Part shown: positions 1 through 7,828 of the stretch, piece after piece | Layout of the letters: each line of letters opens with the position of its first letter | Position numbering within the stretch: position 1 is the first letter of the stretch | NCBI RefSeq assembly: GCF_000807775.2 | Contig: NZ_CP047385.1 | Span: forward strand, 4,402,001 to 4,466,000 | Direction of reading: 5' to 3' | DNA length: 64,000 bases | Origin: Pandoraea fibrosis | GTDB taxonomy: Bacteria > Pseudomonadota > Gammaproteobacteria > Burkholderiales > Burkholderiaceae | The notes under the pieces: model-generated | Seen by the model: only the letters and a program-made list of their open reading frames with translations | Databases searched by the model: none | Told to the model about the DNA's origin: nothing | Translations under genes and position numbers: made by a program

Positions 1-474
1 CGACGTTGGCGACAGATGCCACGTTGCTGCCAGCGCACCGATGGCCAGGACGGCCATCCCGGCCCACGCCAGAATCGACTTTCGGCGATCGCCTTGCGAT
101 ACCGGGATCGCAGGCGTTCTGCAGTCTTGCAATACAGCTTCGGACCAAGTGTCCTTCGCATGACGCAGGGCAATACGAAGCGCGCCGATAACAATAGGCG
201 CATTCAGCTCGGCTTCCCACTCTGCCACCTCGCACTCGCGATCAAAGACCTCGACGTACACGGCATCGCCCTTCGGCTTCAACATGAAGCCCGGACAGGA
301 CCCCGGCAAAGGAATTGTCAGAACCTCGAGGTTCGACATCACGTCCACCGCACGTTCGACCTCAGGAACAACAGTCCGAAGATCCGGATCCACCGTCCTT
401 ACAAAGCACTCGTCGGCAGGCAGCGCGAACTCCGCCCCGAACAGCGGACCGTTCAACACCTTAAGTACGAACAA
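1..474 (-). CDS. sctD: Type III secretion inner-membrane ring protein, PrgH/SctD-like (C-terminus outside window)
   Basis: The minus-strand frame is open from 519 to the left edge. About 158 residues from a TTG at 474 are visible. The start FVLKVLNGPLFGAEFALP resembles the opening of PrgH (YIVRLLNSSLNGCEFPL), and ELNAPIVIGALRIALR resembles the end of the PrgH cytoplasmic FHA-like domain. One membrane helix follows at about residues 134-151, then the periplasmic part is cut off. There is no ATG; TTG at 474 sits 4 bases after GGAGG, so the start is unsettled. In the known family this protein forms the inner ring with SctJ. It diverges from the inv/spa operon, as expected for a prg-type operon beside it. 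The comparison with PrgH is from memory. Confidence 0.8.
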   Translation of the reverse strand, partial: MFVLKVLNGPLFGAEFALPADECFVRTVDPDLRTVVPEVERAVDVMSNLEVLTIPLPGSCPGFMLKPKGDAVYVEVFDRECEVAEWEAELNAPIVIGALRIALRHAKDTWSEAVLQDCRTPAIPVSQGDRRKSILAWAGMAVLAIGALAATWHLSPTS

Positions 475-729
475 ATGGCCTCCGCGAATTATGGCTTCCC
501 GCTTACTGCGAAAAGCCGCTCATTACTCATTGACTGCGCCCTCCCCAATCGGCCGATACACAGAGGTATCGCGATCTTGCGACGCTCAAAAGAACTGGCG
601 CGGGGAAGGTTAGAACGGAATGTACCCGCCATCCGCACCTACCAACTATCGGATTCCTCTTATTTTGGAAAGTGGGTTCATTTTCGATAATTGAGCCCAC
701 TGAATGCACAAGGCAAGGAGAGGAGGGCT

Positions 730-1056
730 ATGAAATTCTGGATCGCAATTCCCACCTTTACGCTTGCCGCCTGCCTGACTGGCTGTGCCTCGCCATCACG
801 CACACCTTCCCTGGTGGACGGTGAAGTGATGTCGAACGAACTGAACGAACAGATCGTCCATTGCACGCTGCCGTTCCTGGCGGCGCATGCCATCGACCGA
901 GCGACGATTTCGTATCGTTATCAAGACGGTGTCGTCACGTTCAGCAGTGATATTCACGCCTTGGCCACGCATCTGGGCCAGTGTGCGACGCCATCGAGCG
1001 GTCCCGACGGCACCTTTGAGAAGGAAATCGAAATATGGTCGACGGACAAAAAATGA
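730..1056 (+). CDS. Small lipoprotein, candidate T3SS pilotin (InvH-like position)
   Basis: This 108-aa protein has a lipoprotein signal peptide: basic start MKFW, hydrophobic core, and lipobox LTGC with the acylated Cys near residue 19. A very strong AAGGAGAGGAGG precedes the ATG, which is why this start is preferred over an in-frame GTG/TTG further upstream. The mature part is short and charged, with two more cysteines (VHC and GQC). It lies directly before the InvF-like regulator and overlaps it. In SPI-1 the pilotin gene invH is next to invF, so a role in inserting the secretin into the outer membrane is a positional inference; I see no clear sequence match to InvH. Confidence 0.7.
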   Translation: MKFWIAIPTFTLAACLTGCASPSRTPSLVDGEVMSNELNEQIVHCTLPFLAAHAIDRATISYRYQDGVVTFSSDIHALATHLGQCATPSSGPDGTFEKEIEIWSTDKK

Positions 1057-1826
1057 CCGGCCGCGATGGGACCGACTGCGCGCCGGCGCTCGATGGCTTT
1101 GCGGAAAAAATCGCCTTCGGATCAGGCGATCTCTTGGTGGCGTTGCCTGGCGATACTTGCAATATTCACATCGCCACCGCTAAGGGACGTAGTCAGAAAA
1201 TCGCCCGCACGGTGCCGCTCAGTCAGACGGGTACGGTCATCGCGAGCGCCAAACGGCTGCTGGCCGAGTTTGACGCCGAGCGCGAATATCGCGTGGTACC
1301 CGAGGGCGATTTGTGCTGCATTCTGGCTTTTATCGATGTCGCTTTGAATCCGGACATCGCTCAGCACGCGTCGCTCGAATCGATTTGCCTGCAGCCAGCC
1401 CCGTTGGTGGCGCTGGAAAGTGTCGAGCAACTCGGTCACTGGCTCGTACTGGAAGTGATGCAACGCACCGCCGGCAATGCGCTTGTGCACCACTTACGTG
1501 GCCAGGAATCGTATGCACTGACGAAGTACTTGCTACAAAACCCCGGTGATTCCGCGCATTTGAATGAGCTATGCGTCCACTACGGCTTGTCGTATTCGCA
1601 ATTTCGACGACTGTGCCGCCGTCCCCTTGGACCCGCGACCAAAGCTCGCCTTCGTTCATGGCGTGCGGCTCGTACCGTGCTCGAGATCATTGAGAGCGAT
1701 CGGACCATCTTCGATATCGCCGTCGAAAATGGCTATACGTCAGCGTCTCACGTAAGCAACGACATCAAGCAGATTTTCGGTTTTACGCCCAAGACAGCAA
1801 GAAATGCGCGACATCTCCTGCCCTGA
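1035..1826 (+). CDS. invF: AraC-family T3SS transcription activator, InvF/BsaN-like
   Basis: This is a 263-aa AraC/XylS-type activator. The first 150 residues are a poorly conserved regulatory half. The C-terminal 100 residues carry two helix-turn-helix units: LNELCVHYGLSYSQFRRLCR, and then TIFDIAVENGYTSASHVSND followed by FGFTPK. InvF-type activators work with a SicA-like chaperone to switch on effector genes; no such chaperone gene is visible here. The start at 1035 has AAGGAA 9 bases upstream; a second ATG at 1053 overlaps the lipoprotein stop as ATGA and is also possible. It is the first regulator of the operon, as in invFGEABC. Confidence 0.85.
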   Translation: MVDGQKMTGRDGTDCAPALDGFAEKIAFGSGDLLVALPGDTCNIHIATAKGRSQKIARTVPLSQTGTVIASAKRLLAEFDAEREYRVVPEGDLCCILAFIDVALNPDIAQHASLESICLQPAPLVALESVEQLGHWLVLEVMQRTAGNALVHHLRGQESYALTKYLLQNPGDSAHLNELCVHYGLSYSQFRRLCRRPLGPATKARLRSWRAARTVLEIIESDRTIFDIAVENGYTSASHVSNDIKQIFGFTPKTARNARHLLP

Positions 1827-2103
1827 CGATCCACGAGCGGAAGCCGTCGAACTGAGCCGGAACGACGCCGACGGGTCCATTTCTCTGAACCTCAGCATGA
1901 TCCCGAGCAGTCATTACGTTTTCGACGACGTGCTCTCCCTATTGTCGTGCTGGTGGTTGAGATGGGTCGTCACGATTGACTGTGACTTTCATTTTGACGG
2001 ACACGGCTGGCACGTCCATTGCCACATGCCACTGGAAACTTGCCGCGCGCTTCCCCATGTGCTGCGCGACCTATTAACCATAAAAAGTGTTGTATGTTCT
2101 TAG
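1804..2103 (+). CDS. Small unrecognised protein between InvF-like and secretin genes
   Basis: This 99-aa reading frame begins 23 bases before the end of the activator gene and ends inside the first codons of the secretin gene, so it would be translationally coupled on both sides. A hydrophobic, tryptophan-rich stretch (LSLLSCWWLRWVVTIDC, about residues 44-60) is followed by a His-rich segment (HFDGHGWHVHCH). No signal peptide or known domain is recognised. It has no counterpart in the SPI-1 order invF-invG. It may encode a small T3SS-associated protein, or only a spacer that couples translation of the secretin. Only the uninterrupted frame and the double overlap support it. Confidence 0.45.
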   Translation: MRDISCPDDPRAEAVELSRNDADGSISLNLSMIPSSHYVFDDVLSLLSCWWLRWVVTIDCDFHFDGHGWHVHCHMPLETCRALPHVLRDLLTIKSVVCS

Positions 2104-3899
2104 ACCCCACTCCGATCAAGCGAGCTTGTGTCGGATTCCTACTGTTGATTGCGAGCGTCGCCACTCACGGCGCACCGAGCGTTGCCCCACTGCCGGCGAG
2201 CGAGCCTCATGCCGCGCGGTCGTCCTCGCCAACCGACGTCGACCTGGCGGCCACCGACGCCTCCCCCGCGCGCTTCATTGCTCGAAAAGAGCCGGTGGAG
2301 CAACTGTTTAAGGCCATCGGATCGGAAATCCACAAAGCGACACGTCTGAGCAGTAAGGCACGTCAATATCGCATTAGCGGCGAGTTCGACCTGCGCCGTC
2401 CTTTCGAGCTTATCGAGCGCGTCACGTCGAGCCTCGGCCTGATCTGGTACTTCGACGGGCAGATCATCTATGTGTACGACAATTCGGAGGTCGCCTCCGC
2501 AATGCTGTCGGTGTCTTCGGAGACTGTCGATAGCCTGGTGTCGTCGCTGAAGAAATCGGCACTCTATGACCATCGCTTCCCCATCAAGCACGCGGTGGGG
2601 ACTGACCTGGTCTATGTATCGGGGCCACCCAAATATGTCGAGGTTGTGCAAGCCGCAGCCTCGCTCCTGCACACGCAGACCGAAGTCACCCGACGAACCG
2701 AGCGTCACATCGAATTAATCAGGATTCGTCACGTCCCGGTCGGCGATCGCAACTATTCGCAGCGAGGTGTTCAGTCGTCCGTGGCCGGGCTCGCACAGGT
2801 ACTGGCAGCCGTGCTCGGGCGCGGCGCCTCGGTGACGGTTATGCCGCCGAAAGATCCAGGTACGCGGTCTCCGGGCGATGGCTCGAAAGACGCCGCCCTC
2901 CCGCTGCCGCCCGGTGTCAGCGAAATGCCGCCATTTGACGTCAACACGCCAGTCACTTTGGCGCCCCGGGGGACCACGACGGCCACTGGCCAACTCGCCC
3001 AGGAGCCTGCCGGTTCCGTGAACGCTGCGACCGAAGACGCGGCGCCAATGAACATTGTCGCCTACCCCTCCAGCAATAGCCTGCTTCTGGAGGGTACCGG
3101 CCAGCAGCTTGCCACGGCCCGCCGCCTGATCGATCAGCTCGACGTCGCCAAGGATCAAGTCGAACTGTCGCTATGGGTCATCGATATTCAAAAAAACAAC
3201 CTCGACGAGTTGGGGGTCAACTGGTCTGCGAACGGAAGCATTGGGCCCGTGAATGTCGGATTCAATACGGCAGCGACGCTTTCGCGCTCGCAGGCCATGC
3301 AGTTCATGGCATCGGTAACGGCGCTAAGTCAGCAGAAAAAGGCCCGGATCGTTTCGCGCCCGATACTGCTGGCACAAGACAACAGTCCCGCCGTCTTCGA
3401 CAACAGCAAGACATTTCTTGTGAGAGTCCGGGGCGAGCGTGTGGCTGCGCTGGAGAAGTTCACCTACGGGACCATGATCAGCGTGACGCCGCATGTGGTC
3501 TCGCCGGATGGGCGTATCGAAATGGAGCTGACCATCGAGGATGGCAATAGCGATGCCCCAAGCAAAGGCTCCGGGCTTGATCTGCCTGTCGTCTCCAGCA
3601 CCAAGATCTCGACCGTCGCGCGAGTCCAGCACGAGCAAAGCCTGCTGGTCGGGGGCTACACGCAAAGCCACAACACAGAGGGCGTCGAAAAGATTCCGCT
3701 GCTGGGCGACATTCCCGTGCTCGGCCGCCTGTTTCAGTTTCGAAACACGAACGATCAGCAATCCGTGCGGATCTTTCTCATTCAGCCGCGCATGCTCGTC
3801 GAGGACGCGCGTTTTGAACGTGAGCGTGTGCGCACGCCGGTCGATATCACCGACGCGGTCGACGCGTTGAAAGCGCAAGTGGAATACTCCCGTGGCTAA
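2094..3899 (+). CDS. sctC: Type III secretion outer-membrane secretin, InvG/SctC
   Basis: This 601-aa secretin (InvG is about 560) forms the outer-membrane ring through which the needle passes. A signal peptide ends near APSVAP at about residue 27. N-domains follow (ISGEFDLRRPFELIERV; YDHRFPIKHAVGTDLVYVSG). The secretin core contains VELSLWVIDIQKNNLDELGV, KKARIVSRPILLAQDNSPA, and the closing SLLVGGYTQSHNTEGVEKIP with VPVLGRLF-like IPVLGRLFQF. A Pro/Gly-rich loop at about 240-320 makes it longer than InvG. The start is taken at the ATG overlapping the upstream small ORF because the signal peptide begins there. The last codons overlap the gatekeeper gene by 8 bases. Confidence 0.93.
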   Translation: MFLDPTPIKRACVGFLLLIASVATHGAPSVAPLPASEPHAARSSSPTDVDLAATDASPARFIARKEPVEQLFKAIGSEIHKATRLSSKARQYRISGEFDLRRPFELIERVTSSLGLIWYFDGQIIYVYDNSEVASAMLSVSSETVDSLVSSLKKSALYDHRFPIKHAVGTDLVYVSGPPKYVEVVQAAASLLHTQTEVTRRTERHIELIRIRHVPVGDRNYSQRGVQSSVAGLAQVLAAVLGRGASVTVMPPKDPGTRSPGDGSKDAALPLPPGVSEMPPFDVNTPVTLAPRGTTTATGQLAQEPAGSVNAATEDAAPMNIVAYPSSNSLLLEGTGQQLATARRLIDQLDVAKDQVELSLWVIDIQKNNLDELGVNWSANGSIGPVNVGFNTAATLSRSQAMQFMASVTALSQQKKARIVSRPILLAQDNSPAVFDNSKTFLVRVRGERVAALEKFTYGTMISVTPHVVSPDGRIEMELTIEDGNSDAPSKGSGLDLPVVSSTKISTVARVQHEQSLLVGGYTQSHNTEGVEKIPLLGDIPVLGRLFQFRNTNDQQSVRIFLIQPRMLVEDARFERERVRTPVDITDAVDALKAQVEYSRG

Positions 3900-5007
3900 C
3901 ATCGACCTCTCTCGCGTCACCGGCCCACGCCAAGCCACCGCGCCCGGCGCCTTTGGTCAAGAGGCCGGCGCAAACAAGCTGGTGCTGACCCAAAGCCCGC
4001 GCGGATCGCTCTTTGCGGGCAAGGACAGTTTGTCGTCCTTGTTGGCGGCCATGGCGCAAAAGCAGGCGGTTCGACGGGTGGAGAAACCCGCGAAGGGAAC
4101 CGCGTCCAAGCGCCGCAATTCGATGTCCGAGACACAGAAGGCGGAACTTGCCCGCGTGCGCACTTTGATCCAAAGCGGTGGCGCGAACTTTGGCGCCGCC
4201 TACGAACACGCGCGCAATCTCTTCCCTGTCCCCGAGGAGCTTGCGCTGGTGCTGGCCGGTCTCCTCGAGGATGAGGAACTGGATGCGAAAACGAAGCAGG
4301 AAATCGACGACGCGCTCGCAGCGCTGATTCGCGAATACGGTCACGCACGATTAAGCGCCGGGCTCAACACCGGCCACGTGGTGAACACTTTCGCCTCGCG
4401 CTTGAACATTGATGCCAACGATCTTCGCGCGGCGTATCGCACATTGGTTGGCGCAGGCACGGGCGAGGCGGTCACGTATCGCTACCTCATTGACAAGTTC
4501 GGGTTCGAGCGCCGAGGACTGGCATTGGAATTTCTCGAATGTGCGCTCGCGGCCGATTTGGCCTCGGACGTGCCGTCGCATCCCCCGGAAGCGTTTCAAC
4601 CGATGCTCGATTTGCTCTTTCAGCTACGGTTGATCCGATCCGCAGATGATCTGCTCCTGACAAGCGCCAGAGAGCGCAATAGACGCAAACGCGCTTCGAC
4701 GCGCCATGATGAGCCGGACCTGTTCGATCAGGTGCTGGTCGACTTGCTTATCGCCAGTCTTTTTGACATTCAAAACGCTTGCCGACACCTCACGCATTGC
4801 TTGCTGCGATGGCGGGAATTTGCCGGAACGGACAACGTCATGGATTGGGCGGGTCGAATATTGCGCGCGATGGCTGACCTCCCGGTAGAGCTGTTCCCGG
4901 ATTTGGCTTACCGCCAAGCCCTGCTGAGTGCGCTCTGCGAAGTCGTCGACGACATCTTTTTACATCGACGGGGCAGCGTCGCACGTCTCGGGAGTCTCCA
5001 TGCCTGA
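3892..5007 (+). CDS. sctW: T3SS gatekeeper, InvE/SctW (YopN-TyeA type)
   Basis: This 371-aa protein starts at a GTG that overlaps the secretin stop. The N-terminal ~70 residues are polar, as expected for a secreted gatekeeper. The middle holds the HrpJ/YopN helical repeats (ARVRTLIQSGGANFGAAYEH, then LSAGLNTGHVVNTFASRLN). The C-terminal ~90 residues look like the fused TyeA domain (LIASLFDIQNACRHLTHCLL to FPDLAYRQALLSALCEVVDD). Gatekeepers sit at the cytosolic face of the export gate and hold back effectors until the translocon is in place. The size matches InvE (372 aa). The following small ORF overlaps its stop. Confidence 0.9.
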   Translation: MANIDLSRVTGPRQATAPGAFGQEAGANKLVLTQSPRGSLFAGKDSLSSLLAAMAQKQAVRRVEKPAKGTASKRRNSMSETQKAELARVRTLIQSGGANFGAAYEHARNLFPVPEELALVLAGLLEDEELDAKTKQEIDDALAALIREYGHARLSAGLNTGHVVNTFASRLNIDANDLRAAYRTLVGAGTGEAVTYRYLIDKFGFERRGLALEFLECALAADLASDVPSHPPEAFQPMLDLLFQLRLIRSADDLLLTSARERNRRKRASTRHDEPDLFDQVLVDLLIASLFDIQNACRHLTHCLLRWREFAGTDNVMDWAGRILRAMADLPVELFPDLAYRQALLSALCEVVDDIFLHRRGSVARLGSLHA

Positions 5008-5305
5008 GGACGCCTGGTACGCCGTGCTGGAACACGCTCTGGCAATGCACGAAGGGGAATATATCAGCGCGTGCCACGGCCCGACGACGCTGCTTCTGGA
5101 GCGTCGCGCCGACGTGTTGATTGCCATGCGCGAAATCTCTTCGAACGTTGGCGACATCGCCTCGTTCGCCGCGCAGATGCATCTGACAACGGACCTGTCC
5201 CATTGTCAGATTCTCTCCTTTGGTGACGCCCGCTATCTGTGCGTCTGGCGCCGCCGCCCGGTCAATGCCGACTGGCTTGCCGCGCTGGCTACCGCCGATT
5301 TTTGA
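5000..5305 (+). CDS. Small unrecognised T3SS protein between gatekeeper and export gate genes
   Basis: This 101-aa protein has an ATG 5 bases before the gatekeeper TGA, so translation is probably coupled. It is predicted soluble, with no signal peptide, and pairs an N-terminal helix (AWYAVLEHALAMHEG) with alternating short hydrophobic strands (TTLLLERRADVLIAMREI; HCQILSFGDARYLCVWRR). That alpha-beta pattern and the small size would fit a secretion chaperone for the gatekeeper, as SycN/YscB serve YopN, but I recognise no family signature. Canonical SPI-1 has no gene between invE and invA. A GGGAG lies 8 bases before the ATG. Confidence 0.7.
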   Translation: MPEDAWYAVLEHALAMHEGEYISACHGPTTLLLERRADVLIAMREISSNVGDIASFAAQMHLTTDLSHCQILSFGDARYLCVWRRRPVNADWLAALATADF

Positions 5306-5330
5306 GCGCCCCCGCTTTGATCCGCTCCTT

Positions 5331-7415
5331 ATGAACACGATTGCTACCCGCCTGATGCGCCCTGAGCTGCTCGTATTGGTGTTGATGACAGCCATCATCT
5401 CGATGCTCATCATCCCACTCCCTACGTGGCTCATCGACACGCTGATCGCTGTGAACATGATCACCGCGGCGTTGATTTTCGTCGGCTCGTTTCACATTCA
5501 GTCGATTGTTTCGTTTTCATCGTTCCCCGCGTTGCTGCTTGTGACAACCGTGTTCCGGCTCGCGCTATCGATCACGACCAGTCGCATGATTCTCCTCGAA
5601 GGCGATGCGGGAGCGATTGTGGCGAGCTTCGGCAATTTCGTTATTGCCGGCGATCTGGTGATCGGTATGACGATCTTCGCCATTGTGACGCTCGTGCAGT
5701 TTATGGTCATTACCAAAGGGTCGGAGCGTGTTGCCGAAGTCTGTGCGCGTTTTTCGCTCGACGGCTTGCCTGGCAAACAGATGAGCATCGACGCCGACTT
5801 GAGGGCTAACGTCATCAATGGCGAACAGGCGAGAAGCCAGCGCAAACTCCTGGAGAAGGAGAGTCAGCTTTATGGCTCGCTCGATGGCGCCGTCAAGTTC
5901 GTCAAAGGCGACGCACTGGCCGGCATTCTGATCATCTTCGTGAATTTTCTGGGCGGCATTGCCGTCGGCGTGATGCGCAATGGCGACAGCTTCAGCCAGG
6001 CGCTCGAGACCTATACCCTGTTGACCGTCGGTGACGGCCTGGTGGCTCAGATCCCGGCGCTGCTCATCTCTATCGCCACCGGCTTCATCGTGACGCGCGT
6101 GAACGCCGACGACGAGAATCTGGGCACCACGATGCTCAAGCAACTCGGGGCGAAGAACGAAGTGCTGCTCACCGCAGCGGTGCTTTCCTTGGCTGCCGGC
6201 TTTCTTCCCGGATTTCCATTGGCGATCTTTGTGCTGATTGCCCTCGGCCTTGCCAGCATTTTTGTGGTGCGAAAGGGAGGGTTGCGCATGGCGTTGAGTG
6301 CTGCCGGCTCAACGTCCACCGGCGAATCCGATTCGGCCGGTTCGAGCGCCACGGAGTTACGGGCCAAAGGAGCCGGTGCAGGCGAAGACCAGCCACTGGG
6401 CGTGGGAGACGTCATCCCGGAAGCGGTCGCACTGGCCCTTCTTCTGCCACGCGACCAGAAATCATGGGCCACGCGTATCAATCTCTGCGCGAAGCTCGAA
6501 CACGAAGTGTTCACTCAGTACGGCGTGAAGATCCCCGAGGTCGAGATTAGAGAAAGTTCAGCGCTGGCACCGCATAGCGCGCTGATTCTCGTGAATGAAA
6601 TTGCCGCCGGCGAGATCCGGTTGAGCTTCGGAAGACACAAGGTGACAGACGGCGCGGACGTGCTGCTTGCATGCGGCACCGAGCTTGTCGATCTCTCCGA
6701 CGGAAAAGATGCGTCGTACTGGATTGACGAAGACGCCGCCGAACGCGAGCGCCAAAAGGAAGTGCCGTCCTTTTACAGCCGCTCCGATGTCGAAGAGCTG
6801 GTGGAGTGCTTCTCCGTCATCGTCGCTCGCCACATTGGGGAAATTTTCGGCATTCAGGAAGCCAAGAACCTGCTGGATCAGTTGGAGGGCAAGTATCCCG
6901 AGCTGGTGAAAGAATGCCTCCGCAATGCCCCCGTACAACGGATTGCAAATGTGCTTCAGCGGCTCGTGGTCGAGCGAATCTCCATCAGGAATCTAAAGGG
7001 CATTCTCGAGGCAATTGCGCAGTGGGCGCCAAAGGAGAGAGACAACATCATGTTGTGCGAGCACGTGCGTAGCACGTTGGGACGATACATCACCGACAAG
7101 TTCAGTCGGGGTCGCCGCTTGAACGTTCTGCTTCTCTCCTCGGAACATGAAGAGCGGGTGCGCCGCTCGGTGCAACAGACCGCCAATGGCACATTCGTCA
7201 ATCTGCCAGCGGAAGACGCACAGTCGCTTATCGAGCAAATCGACGCCCGCCTGAAGGGCGTGTATCTGTCGTTTGACGACATCGTGCTCCTGACGTCTGC
7301 CGATACTCGGCGTTTTGTCAAACGTGTCATCGAACCGCAATACCCGCAGCTCGACGTACTTTCCTACTCGGAAATCACCGATCAATCGCGTATCAACATC
7401 ATCCACACTGTATAG
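5331..7415 (+). CDS. sctV: T3SS major export-gate protein, InvA/SctV
   Basis: At 694 aa this matches InvA (685). The N-terminal ~330 residues carry the membrane helices (PELLVLVLMTAIISMLIIPL onward) and the family loop with SFPALLLVTTVFRLALSITTSR and RVAEVCARFSLDGLPGKQMS. The C-terminal ~330 residues form the cytosolic nonameric ring that receives chaperone-effector complexes (VGDVIPEAVALALLLP; FGIQEAKNLLDQLEGKYPEL; RGRRLNVLLLSSEHEERVR). An in-frame ORF extends to 5220, but the ATG at 5331 is where the conserved family start lies. A 25-base gap separates it from the small upstream ORF. Confidence 0.95.
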   Translation: MNTIATRLMRPELLVLVLMTAIISMLIIPLPTWLIDTLIAVNMITAALIFVGSFHIQSIVSFSSFPALLLVTTVFRLALSITTSRMILLEGDAGAIVASFGNFVIAGDLVIGMTIFAIVTLVQFMVITKGSERVAEVCARFSLDGLPGKQMSIDADLRANVINGEQARSQRKLLEKESQLYGSLDGAVKFVKGDALAGILIIFVNFLGGIAVGVMRNGDSFSQALETYTLLTVGDGLVAQIPALLISIATGFIVTRVNADDENLGTTMLKQLGAKNEVLLTAAVLSLAAGFLPGFPLAIFVLIALGLASIFVVRKGGLRMALSAAGSTSTGESDSAGSSATELRAKGAGAGEDQPLGVGDVIPEAVALALLLPRDQKSWATRINLCAKLEHEVFTQYGVKIPEVEIRESSALAPHSALILVNEIAAGEIRLSFGRHKVTDGADVLLACGTELVDLSDGKDASYWIDEDAAERERQKEVPSFYSRSDVEELVECFSVIVARHIGEIFGIQEAKNLLDQLEGKYPELVKECLRNAPVQRIANVLQRLVVERISIRNLKGILEAIAQWAPKERDNIMLCEHVRSTLGRYITDKFSRGRRLNVLLLSSEHEERVRRSVQQTANGTFVNLPAEDAQSLIEQIDARLKGVYLSFDDIVLLTSADTRRFVKRVIEPQYPQLDVLSYSEITDQSRINIIHTV

Positions 7416-7423
7416 GCATTACC

Positions 7424-7828
7424 ATGACTGTCGACCTTATCTCGCTTATCAAAGCAGCACTCACCCATACCGGATGTATGGAAAAGCTGACTGAAGAACT
7501 CGACCCCCATGCGGCAATCGAGCTTAACTTCATGGAGGCACCGACAATCCGTATCGAAGCCGTGGATGACTCGGTTGTACTTTCCTGCCAGCTCTCCGAG
7601 TACATTGCGAATCTCCGCAATTGCCCCACCACGGTGATTCTCGACACTGTGGCCCCGAAGGCGCCGTGGGCGCGCCATCATACTGTGTCCTTGCTGGAAG
7701 ACAACGGAGACCTTTACCTGACGGCAGTCGTTGCCGACCAGTACCTGCAAGATGGTGAAATATTCTCCCAGTCGATCGATGGCTTCTATGAACGAATTCG
7801 ACTCCTGTGCGAAGCAGCCCGCCCATGA
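7424..7828 (+). CDS. invB: Type III secretion chaperone, InvB-like (class IB)
   Basis: This 134-aa protein is the size of InvB (135 aa), and both sequence and place fit: LISLIKAALTHTGCMEKLTEELD corresponds to the InvB opening, and the end (LQDGEIFSQSIDGFYERIRLL) to the InvB motif around GEKFSTALNGFYNYL. InvB-type chaperones bind several effectors (SipA, SopA, SopE in Salmonella) and deliver them to the ATPase and export gate. It starts 8 bases after sctV and its TGA overlaps an ATG of the ATPase gene. Comparison with InvB is from memory. Confidence 0.88.
   Translation: MTVDLISLIKAALTHTGCMEKLTEELDPHAAIELNFMEAPTIRIEAVDDSVVLSCQLSEYIANLRNCPTTVILDTVAPKAPWARHHTVSLLEDNGDLYLTAVVADQYLQDGEIFSQSIDGFYERIRLLCEAARP

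Noticed and set aside
16-690. Plus-strand 224-aa ORF
   Set aside because: It is the antisense shadow of the PrgH-like gene; the minus strand carries the recognisable family motifs.
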